7,458 nucleotides of DNA, taken from the NCBI GenBank assembly GCA_027295435.1, contig JAPUKX010000340.1:1-7458 (forward strand), given 5' to 3'. The position numbers were made by a program, and so were the translations under genes. The notes beneath the pieces were generated by a model. It did not search any database. It had not been told where the DNA came from and saw nothing but the letters and a program-made list of their open reading frames with translations. Positions within the stretch are counted from its first letter, which is position 1, and each line of letters opens with the position of its first letter. Of the stretch, positions 1 to 4,839 are shown piece by piece. Source of the stretch: Planctomycetota bacterium. GTDB lineage: Bacteria > Planctomycetota > Phycisphaerae > Phycisphaerales > SM1A02.

Positions 1-990
1 GCCTTCGATGTCCAGCACGATCACCTCACCGCTAATGGGGCCGAGCCGAGGGTCGGAACCGATCAGCGTATCGGAACCGAGCGGCGTGTCGTCGGGGTTG
101 TTAGTCCCGGCGATGAGGAATCCGAGTGCGGCGGGGTCATCGCCGATCTGTTCAGTGATAGCCACAATATGCCGGAAACCGGCAAGGGAGCATTGACCAA
201 CGAAGCCCGCCTTGGCGCATCGGTCGCATTGCACAAGCGCCGCCAGGCTCGGGTCGCTCGCGGAGGCTTCTCTCAGAGCGGAGTTGACCACGGTGTTGGT
301 CGCACGCACCGCAGCCGCTATTTTCTGCTCGCTTGGCGGAGATTCGATCACCGGATCAAAGCCCAGATCGGACATGGCGTCATACAGACCCACCACCAGG
401 TCATGTCCGAGTCGCCGTCGGGCGGAATCAGCGGCGCGGAAACCGATCTGGTGCATCCAGTCTGTCGGTTTGGGGGGGTAGTCGACCCATAGCTGCTGCG
501 GCGAGGCGGCGTAGAGCAAGTACATATCCCAGGCCGGTGGTTGATCCAAGAGACCTTTGGCGAACGCATCACCTACAAGGCGGTTCGGATCGTGGAATTG
601 ACGCACACGCGGATCGTTGAAGATGCCGGCCATTCGTTGCGCCGCTGCGTAGTCATCCCTGGCCAGAATATCGATCCACACTATGAAGATGCTGACATCA
701 GCGGAGGGGAACGCCTTCACCACCGACTCATTGACGGCAATTGCACCCGCGACGCAAGCGCCGCATGTGGCTGAAACGATCGCCACCACCCGCGGCTTGT
801 CTCGATCCGAGTTGAATCGATCGATCAGGGGTTGGAGCGAGTTGTCGAGTGATATCATCCCCTCGTCGTCGAGAATCGCCGGCTCATCCGAAAGAGTCGC
901 CAGACGAGTTGATGACTCACAACTGAGTGCAGCGGTGAGCCAGATCGCAATGAGACCGAGGAGTACGCTGGGAAAACGATGGATCAGCAT
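1..990 (-). CDS. Thioredoxin-like CxxC protein with lipoprotein-like leader, 3' end beyond window
   Basis: The frame is open for 330 codons from ATG at 990 to the left edge, so the C terminus is missing. GGAG at 998-1001 lies 7 nt before the ATG and supports this start. Residues 1-24 look like an export leader: a basic start, a hydrophobic stretch LLGLIAIWLTAA, then ALSC with Cys24. This could be a lipobox, but Ala at -3 and Leu at -2 are not ideal, so an ordinary signal peptide is possible. Residues 67-80 (PRVVAIVSATCGAC) read as a thioredoxin-fold strand followed by a CxxC site, Cys76 and Cys79. The later AWDMYLLY (153-160) and DWMHQIG (177-183) segments resemble redox-like secreted planctomycete proteins I recall. 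A second cysteine group (Cys255, Cys258, Cys267) lies further on, in a part I do not recognise. Inferred role: envelope thiol-disulfide or metal-related function. Substrate unknown; the fold assignment is moderately sure. Confidence 0.8.
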   Translation of the reverse strand, partial: MLIHRFPSVLLGLIAIWLTAALSCESSTRLATLSDEPAILDDEGMISLDNSLQPLIDRFNSDRDKPRVVAIVSATCGACVAGAIAVNESVVKAFPSADVSIFIVWIDILARDDYAAAQRMAGIFNDPRVRQFHDPNRLVGDAFAKGLLDQPPAWDMYLLYAASPQQLWVDYPPKPTDWMHQIGFRAADSARRRLGHDLVVGLYDAMSDLGFDPVIESPPSEQKIAAAVRATNTVVNSALREASASDPSLAALVQCDRCAKAGFVGQCSLAGFRHIVAITEQIGDDPAALGFLIAGTNNPDDTPLGSDTLIGSDPRLGPISGEVIVLDIEG

Positions 991-997
991 GGTCGGT

Positions 998-1001
998 CTC
1001 C
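998..1001 (-). promoter_or_regulatory. Ribosome binding site of the CxxC protein gene
   Basis: The minus strand reads GGAG followed by a 7-nt spacer and ATG at 990. The same GGAG-plus-7 arrangement precedes the vWA genes and, as GGAGG, the oxidase. It decides the start of a gene that has no stop inside the window. Confidence 0.7.
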
Positions 1002-1064
1002 TTGTCCGAGCTACCCCGATGACTTCGCCCGGCGACACAGCAGGACCATTCGTATACCTGCGCA

Positions 1065-1100
1065 ACTCCAAGCCCAAACTGCCTATTCCTCGCTTGGAGT
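1065..1100. repeat. Perfect 9-bp inverted repeat in the intergenic region
   Basis: ACTCCAAGC at 1065-1073 is the exact reverse complement of GCTTGGAGT at 1092-1100, separated by 18 nt. It lies about 75 bp upstream of the CxxC gene start, and downstream of the oxidase gene on the same strand. There is no T-run after either arm, so it is not a classical intrinsic terminator. It could be an operator, a leader hairpin or part of the neighbouring repeat. This is a visual observation only. Confidence 0.5.
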
Positions 1101-1116
1101 GGATACATGAGGCCGA

Positions 1117-1311
1117 TTGCCCGTCGAGATCGACGGCTTGCAGGCCCTTTCGGCACGCTTGGGGGCGGGTGCGCCCAGATTGACAGCGAGGCCCCTGGCC
1201 GTTTGTTGGGTTGGTGAGCGGTTCGCACCTGTCATATCGGTGCCGCCCTCGGCGATCGCGCCGCGAGTGACGACCGATTGTGTTTGGAAGATACCCGCGC
1301 GCGGGGACGCG
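1117..1311 (+). repeat. Dispersed repeat, copy A (right part)
   Basis: Bases 1204-1311 align without gaps to 4571-4678, with about 100 of 108 positions identical by eye. The match continues with more differences back to 1135 (against 4501). A short ATCGACGG match near 1129-1136 suggests a left end near 1117 with an internal deletion relative to copy C. The left module seen in copies B and C is not clearly present. Together with the inverted repeat at 1065-1100, this copy accounts for most of the gap between the oxidase tail and the CxxC gene. The right end contains a 12-bp palindrome CCCGCGCGCGGG at 1294-1305. I see no transposase or conserved ORF that would explain it. Confidence 0.8.
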
Positions 1312-1356
1312 AAGCTGCAGGCACCGATGCGCCGACCAGCGTCCGTTGACGATCGC

Positions 1357-1461
1357 CTACGCGCACGGCCCCCAGTTCGCCAGCAGCGCAAGCAGGTCGA
1401 GGATGCCGACCGTGCCGTCGTTGTCGAAGTCGGGCGGACCGCCGGGGTCGGTGCAAGTCAC
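1357..1461 (-). pseudogene. Third dockerin repeat of the oxidase, out of frame
   Basis: Directly downstream of the oxidase stop, a different minus frame reads VTCTDPGGPP, then DFDNDGTVGILDLLALLANW and GPCA, ending at TAG 1357-1359. This is a well-formed dockerin-type repeat of the same kind as the two in frame at the end of the oxidase. It has no start or ribosome binding site of its own. One extra base in the TTGGAGG stretch near 1461-1466 would join it to residue Trp527 of the oxidase and give a protein of about 562 residues. I read it as the detached true C terminus, lost either through a real indel or an assembly/sequencing error. Confidence 0.75.
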
Positions 1462-3044
1462 CTCCAATTGGCCAGCAGAGTGAGCAGATCGAGGATGCCG
1501 ACGGCGCCGTCGGCGTCGAGGTCGGCGGAGCACCCGGCGCATGACCCCCAGCCGGCCAGCAAGAGCAACAGATCAATAATCCCCACGGTACCGTCGCCAT
1601 CGAGGTCGCCCAGGGGCCAGGCGCCGAGCTGCACGAACTTGGAGGCCGACGGCACTCCCTGGCTGTTGAGGATGAACAGCATGTAGTAGCCGGGCGGCGC
1701 GTGATTGCCGTTGGGCGGACCAATGACATGAATCGCCCCCTCACCAATCGCCTCAAAGATCAGGCCCACGTAGCGCTGACTGGTGTTCAACGAGTGAGTG
1801 ACGGTGGCCGGCGCCACGAGCGCGACTGACCCGATGTCGCCGGCCTGCGGGGTACCGAGGGAGAACGGCCGGTTGTAAGCGATGCGCGCGGGCACGGCTG
1901 AGATCTCCGGACGGGGCCCGCGAAACAGGTATGCCGGCTCGTAGATCTCGCCAAAGTGGGCACTGTATCCGTAATTCTGGCCGGCTGAGAGCACCCGACC
2001 ATCGGGAAGCAGGACCGCGGTGGAGTGGTACATGCGCCCGTACACCTGCGGAGGAAGCTCCAGCCAGGTCTCGGTCGTGGGATCGAACAGCTCTGGCGTC
2101 TTGACGGGGTCGCCGTAGAGTTCCGTCTGGCCGCCACCGACGATCATTACCGTCTGATCAGGAAGAATCACGGCGTTGGCGTGGGCGCGGGCATGATTCA
2201 TCGAGGCCGTCCACTGCCACTGCGGTGTCGGGTTCGAAAAATCGATGATCTCGCAGGAACTGGTAAGGGGACAGCTGCCCCCGATGATCATGATCTGATC
2301 GGTACGCCCCGGGAGAAGCACACTTGTCCCTTCACACCGCCAACCGAGATTCGTGAAGTCAACGAACTCCCAGAGACCCGCATCGAGATCAAACGTAGCA
2401 GTAAGATTCTCGGCCCCGACATGGGCGATCTTGCCCGAGCTCAGCAAGTGCAGGCGCGGATACAGCGACACTTCGCGCTCACCCTCGGGGACCACCTCCA
2501 GCCCGAGGCCCGGGGTAAATATTTCCATGATCGGGTTGAGTTCGCAAAGCCGGTTGACGCCGGAGAGGATCAGCACCCGCCCGTCGCCAAGGGTGAGATT
2601 GGTCGGATACCACCGGCCGTCGACCATCAGCTCGAGTTGTGCCCACCCTCGCGTGAACGGATTGAAGATGTGCGTGAACTGCCGGCCCTGGGGGCCCTTC
2701 TTGCAGTTGTAGTCGTTCCCGCCGGTAAGGTACACAAACCCGTTGGGGAGGAACGACTGTCCACTGCAGAACAGATCAGTGTCCACCGGAACCGGATCGA
2801 ACTGGCCGGACTCGGGATCCCAGATGACGGCCAACGATCCCGGACCGCCGCCCGGGTAGGAATAATGCAACACCTTGCCGGTGGGCAGCACTGCCGCGTG
2901 GATCGCGATGACCGGCCAAGGCTGGGGCGGTAGCCATTGGCCAACTTCTGCAGGGTTACCCCCCGCGCCGGCATATGGAGAGACGACGAAGACGGCAAGC
3001 AAGCTGCCGGCCAGGCCTAGAGTCGCTCGATGTGTTGGAGACAA
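1458..3044 (-). CDS. Secreted galactose oxidase/glyoxal oxidase-like copper radical oxidase with dockerin repeats
   Basis: This 528-residue protein starts at TTG 3044, with GGAGG 7 nt upstream. Residues 1-27 form a signal peptide ending near AGA. Residues about 30-375 form a kelch-type beta-propeller with blade motifs such as LTGGND, MIIGGS and MIVGGG. Residues about 378-473 match the C-terminal E-set (DUF1929-like) domain. The galactose oxidase active site can be traced: Cys93 in LFCSG (Cys228 equivalent), Tyr146 in GRWYP (Tyr272, the thioether partner), Tyr339-His340 in GRMYHS (Tyr495-His496) and His417 in VTHSLNTSQR (His581). Known family chemistry is oxidation of alcohols or aldehydes by O2, giving H2O2. 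The stacking Trp290 appears not conserved, since the segment reads LILSGVN, as in some glyoxal-oxidase-like relatives. Two dockerin repeats follow at 479-500 and 507-527, and the protein then ends abruptly at NWR. A third repeat lies out of frame just downstream. The substrate cannot be told from sequence. Confidence 0.9.
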   Translation of the reverse strand: MSPTHRATLGLAGSLLAVFVVSPYAGAGGNPAEVGQWLPPQPWPVIAIHAAVLPTGKVLHYSYPGGGPGSLAVIWDPESGQFDPVPVDTDLFCSGQSFLPNGFVYLTGGNDYNCKKGPQGRQFTHIFNPFTRGWAQLELMVDGRWYPTNLTLGDGRVLILSGVNRLCELNPIMEIFTPGLGLEVVPEGEREVSLYPRLHLLSSGKIAHVGAENLTATFDLDAGLWEFVDFTNLGWRCEGTSVLLPGRTDQIMIIGGSCPLTSSCEIIDFSNPTPQWQWTASMNHARAHANAVILPDQTVMIVGGGQTELYGDPVKTPELFDPTTETWLELPPQVYGRMYHSTAVLLPDGRVLSAGQNYGYSAHFGEIYEPAYLFRGPRPEISAVPARIAYNRPFSLGTPQAGDIGSVALVAPATVTHSLNTSQRYVGLIFEAIGEGAIHVIGPPNGNHAPPGYYMLFILNSQGVPSASKFVQLGAWPLGDLDGDGTVGIIDLLLLLAGWGSCAGCSADLDADGAVGILDLLTLLANWR

Positions 3045-3051
3045 GGTTCAT

Positions 3052-3057
3052 CCTCCC
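3052..3057 (-). promoter_or_regulatory. Ribosome binding site fixing the TTG start of the oxidase
   Basis: The minus strand reads GGGAGG, then ATGAACC, then TTG. An ATG at 3051 lies inside the spacer but is in another frame that does not encode the oxidase. The strong Shine-Dalgarno sequence at 7 nt therefore supports the TTG at 3044, which is followed directly by the signal peptide. Confidence 0.65.
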
Positions 3058-3078
3058 TGAATTAGAGACCGCCTCCAA

Positions 3079-3084
3079 ATCATA
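3079..3084 (-). promoter_or_regulatory. Possible -10 element of the oxidase gene
   Basis: The minus strand reads TATGAT (five of six bases of TATAAT) about 35 nt upstream of the oxidase start, in a small AT-richer patch. No good -35 hexamer is visible at 16-18 bp spacing, so this is only a candidate. Confidence 0.25.
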
Positions 3085-3149
3085 CGCGAGACCAAGCACC
3101 CTTGCTGCTCTTGCCGAACCTCGTTGAGCCGACTTTACCCGTACGCCCC

Positions 3150-3227
3150 CTAGCCGGCCAGCAGCGTCAGCAAGTCGAGGGTGCCGACGGCGCCGTCGCC
3201 ATTGAAGTCAGGCGGGCCGCCCGTCGC
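3150..3227 (-). pseudogene. Orphan dockerin repeat remnant with nonsense codon
   Basis: The minus strand encodes GGPPDFNGDGAVGTLDLLTL then LAG and TAG. It closely resembles the third dockerin repeat of the oxidase (GGPPDFDNDG...), at both peptide and nucleotide level. The stop at 3150-3152 stands where this family normally has Trp (LAGWG), and the following codons read GAYG then TAA. This fits a TGG-to-TAG nonsense change. There is no start codon. It lies in the same frame as the dockerin-type fragment upstream, separated from it by TAG TAA at 3228-3233. I read it as the last module of a lost secreted protein. Confidence 0.65.
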
Positions 3228-3230
3228 TTA

Positions 3231-3599
3231 CTAAAAGCATGTGCCGCGGGGGTTGCCGCCGGCGACCGAGCACCACGCAGCCAGCAGCTTCGCCAGATCG
3301 AACGCATCGACGCAACCGTCGGGCGCGCCGTCTGGTCCTGAGAGGTCCGCGAGAACGGCGTTCGGGGAGGTGCAGCCTTCGCAGGGCGGGTCCACGTCGC
3401 CCGGCGGGTCCGGGTCGCTCGCAGCGGAGCACCACGCACCCAGCAGCGTCCCGAGGTCGAACGCATCGACGCATCCATCGGGGAAGCCGGCGCCGAGCGG
3501 ACCGGAGATATCCGTGTTGAGAATCCCGGGGGAGTCTGAGTACACGGTGATCTTGGAGATCCCTTCGGCTCCACCGCCGAGCTGTCCGGGGGCGAGCAC
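3231..3599 (-). CDS. Dockerin-type tail fragment, probably the 3' remnant of a larger secreted protein
   Basis: A GTG at 3599 opens a 122-residue frame, with GGGAGGGG about 10 nt upstream. The protein has two calcium-loop-like modules of the planctomycete form: residues 30-58 (DISGPLGAGFPDG, then CVDAFDLGTLLGAWCS) and 84-112 (DLSGPDGAPDG, then CVDAFDLAKLLAAWCS). They are joined by a Pro/Asp-rich linker with Cys73 and Cys76. It has no signal peptide and no other domain. In known planctomycete proteins such repeats sit at the C terminus of long exported proteins, so this piece looks detached from its parent. The GTG lies at the very edge of repeat copy B. The frame stays open through that repeat back to a stop at 3705-3707, with no ATG. 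Expression as a small protein cannot be excluded. Confidence 0.55.
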   Translation of the reverse strand: MLAPGQLGGGAEGISKITVYSDSPGILNTDISGPLGAGFPDGCVDAFDLGTLLGAWCSAASDPDPPGDVDPPCEGCTSPNAVLADLSGPDGAPDGCVDAFDLAKLLAAWCSVAGGNPRGTCF

Positions 3600-3671
3600 G
3601 AGTGTAACGCCCCTCCCGCAAACCCAAGTTCTAGTCGCTTGCTTTTGACCGGAATCGACGGTGACAGCCCG
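3597..3671 (+). repeat. Dispersed repeat, copy B (left part)
   Basis: Bases 3597-3671 align to 4408-4481 with one or two single-base gaps and roughly 85-90% identity by eye. Both share CACGAGTGTAACGCCCC, CTTGCTT and TGACCGGAATCGACGG. A shorter CACCGCCGAGCT match at 3572-3583 and 4389-4400 may push the left boundary further out. The right module of copy C is absent here and is replaced by the A/T-flanked hairpin at 3677-3700. The copy sits between the DUF5673 gene end and the dockerin fragment. Confidence 0.75.
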
Positions 3672-3676
3672 GCCCC

Positions 3677-3700
3677 GAAAAAGAGTCCCGTCCCCTTTTC
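3677..3700. terminator. REP-like or terminator-like imperfect hairpin after the DUF5673 gene
   Basis: The segment starts GAAAAAGAG and ends CCCCTTTTC, pairing G/C and A/T over about seven positions with two mismatches around a CCCGT-type loop. On the minus strand it lies 5 nt after the stop of the DUF5673 gene and finishes in TCTTTTTC, so it could end transcription. It also resembles the GGGGACGGGACTC-type repetitive palindromes I recall near REP-associated sequences in environmental genomes. Either reading is tentative. Confidence 0.4.
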
Positions 3701-3704
3701 TTAC

Positions 3705-4328
3705 CTAGGCAGCTTTTCCTCGCGTCGGCGACCAATGCTGGGTAAGAAAGGCGTCGAAGTGTTCCCTGTGCTCCGGTGGAACCGGTACGGCGCCACGGAA
3801 CCACAAAGGCAGCGTTGCTGTCAGTATCAGGGTAGAGTCCGGTGCCCAACGATAGTGCTGAATCTTGCGCCATCGGAGGAGATTGCAATAGAACCAAAGA
3901 CCGTTCTCGCGGACTTGAAGGCGGCCTGTCGCGGCGATGAACCAATAGGCTGCGAAGGAAACTGCAAACGCAGGGCTGGCAACGATAAGGGGCGGCGATG
4001 CTGGGGTCGCAGCCAGACCGCCGCCAAGCGCGCCAAGCAATGAGAGTACAGCGATCATGAGGTAATTGCGTCGGTGTGCGGGTGGACCGCAGTCCAGGAG
4101 GACTCGGCCTCGCGTGTTGAGCCCGTATACCCAAGTTCCGAGAAAAGCGAGAAAGGTGACGACCCAGAGCAGTGCAAAGGACAGCATCATTGAATCAAGA
4201 AGCTTTCGGCCGGGGAGCAACGAGAGAGCGGCGGTGACGGCGAGCCAGAGTACGAGGAGCCCGATACCGCAGATAAGGGCATTCTTCAATCCTTGGCGCC
4301 GAGCGGTGGCGGTGAGCTGTGCTGGCAT
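3705..4328 (-). CDS. Four-helix membrane protein with C-terminal DUF5673/PH-like domain
   Basis: From the ATG at 4328 the protein has 207 residues. Four hydrophobic segments are visible: about 16-38, 46-70, 88-108 and 113-134. A soluble C-terminal domain follows from about 136 to 200, with RLQVRENGLWFYCNLLRWRK, then IQHYRW, and a closing PEHREHFDAFLTQHW. The order 'I..NGL...  .L.RW.KI..Y.W' followed by an amphipathic helix is what I know of DUF5673/bacterial PH-like membrane proteins, whose function is not established. The start is uncertain. ATG 4328 has GAAGAG 8 nt upstream. ATG 4370 (14 residues longer) has GAAGG at 4 nt. A still longer open frame to 4508 runs through repeat copy C and is not credible as protein. 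The gene is bracketed by repeat copies B and C and diverges from the VIT-vWA gene. Confidence 0.75.
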   Translation of the reverse strand: MPAQLTATARRQGLKNALICGIGLLVLWLAVTAALSLLPGRKLLDSMMLSFALLWVVTFLAFLGTWVYGLNTRGRVLLDCGPPAHRRNYLMIAVLSLLGALGGGLAATPASPPLIVASPAFAVSFAAYWFIAATGRLQVRENGLWFYCNLLRWRKIQHYRWAPDSTLILTATLPLWFRGAVPVPPEHREHFDAFLTQHWSPTRGKAA

Positions 4329-4388
4329 CGGGCGGTCTCTTCGGAAGCGGCCTAACCCAACATTTCCCATTTGACCTTCGCCCGGCTT

Positions 4389-4678
4389 CACCGCCGAGCT
4401 TTCAGACCACGAGTGTAACGCCCCCCTCCAAACGCAAGTTCCAGTCACTTGCTTCTGACCGGAATCGACGGCCACAGCCCGAGTCCTGCCCCAAGGCGGC
4501 GGCCTCAAGGCCCTGTCGGACTGCGTGGGCGGGGGTGGGGACAGATTGACATCGCAGACCCCTCGTCGGGTGTTGGGTTGGTGAGCGGTTCGCGCCTGTC
4601 ATATCGGTGCTGCCCTCGGCGATCGCGCCGACAGTGACGACTGATTGTGTTTGGAAGATACCCGATCGCGGAGACGCG
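4389..4678 (+). repeat. Dispersed repeat, copy C (most complete)
   Basis: This intergenic element joins both modules found separately elsewhere. Its left part (4408-4481) matches copy B, and its right part (4501-4678) matches copy A, both in the same orientation. It fills most of the divergent gap between the DUF5673 gene and the VIT-vWA gene, so it may hold the promoter of either. Open frames run through it on both strands, but they have no independent support. A small hairpin-capable stretch CGGCGATCGCGCCG (4617-4630) is shared with copy A. The stretch GGGGACAGATTGACATC near 4537-4553 resembles motifs in REP-like repeats. No target-site duplication or transposase could be identified. Confidence 0.8.
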
Positions 4679-4710
4679 GCGGCTCGCTTCCCTGTTGGTC
4701 TCGCCATCTC

Positions 4711-4742
4711 TTCGTGCCTGCGTGCCTCAATGCCGTCGTGCC
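4711..4742. repeat. Degenerate 8-bp tandem repeat, four units
   Basis: Four successive octamers end alike: TTCGTGCC, TGCGTGCC, TCAATGCC and GTCGTGCC. On the other strand this is a GGCACGAA-like array, of a type I recall as low-complexity sequence in environmental planctomycete assemblies. It lies in the leader of the VIT-vWA gene, right after repeat copy C. Confidence 0.55.
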
Positions 4743-4786
4743 TCTCTCTTTTACACTCCTGTTACCAAGCTCCGGTCCCCCCGAGC

Positions 4787-4799
4787 GTATATCTATATG
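4787..4799 (+). promoter_or_regulatory. AT-rich box, possible -10 region of the VIT-vWA gene
   Basis: GTATATCTATATG stands out as AT-rich in an otherwise GC-rich leader, about 41 nt before the ATG. TTACCA at 4762-4767 is the nearest -35-like hexamer, but the 20-bp spacing is long. It is a candidate only. Confidence 0.25.
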
Positions 4800-4823
4800 T
4801 GGCGGAGTTGATCTCCGCCGCGT
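4797..4823 (+). promoter_or_regulatory. Leader hairpin just upstream of the VIT-vWA ribosome binding site
   Basis: GGCGGAG (4801-4807) pairs perfectly with CTCCGCC (4813-4819) around a TTGAT loop. The stem extends by four more pairs, two of them G-U in RNA, to 4797 and 4823. It ends 5 nt before the GGAG at 4829-4832. There is no U-run, so it is more likely a translational, stability or operator element than a terminator. Confidence 0.45.
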
Positions 4824-4839
4824 GGAACGGAGACCTCCC

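Noticed and set aside
1083..1391. Minus-strand frame carrying GIFQTQSVVT, shared with 4402-4707
   Set aside because: The peptide match between the two places simply follows from the DNA repeat. Differences between copies include amino-acid changes, the flanking parts differ, and no ribosome binding site is evident, so a small conserved protein is not supported.
2025..2933. 302-codon plus-strand open frame
   Set aside because: It is antisense to the oxidase, whose domains, active-site residues, signal peptide and ribosome binding site are clear. Its translation has no recognisable domain and is typical of GC-rich shadow frames.
4329..4508. N-terminal extension of the DUF5673 protein to 4508
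   Set aside because: The open frame passes through dispersed repeat C. The same peptide pattern (AV.VDSGQKQ) appears in copy B without this gene, so it reflects the repeat rather than protein coding. The hydrophobic protein starts naturally at 4328 or 4370.
4389..4678. Repeat C as a composite transposon end or known RNA gene
   Set aside because: No terminal inverted repeats, transposase, target duplication or recognisable tRNA, SRP or riboswitch core could be seen. It is left as an unclassified repeat.
4645..4839. N-terminal extension of the VIT-vWA protein to 4645
   Set aside because: It would run through repeat C, the octamer array and the leader hairpin, and would bury the signal peptide that begins at 4840 behind a good GGAG site.
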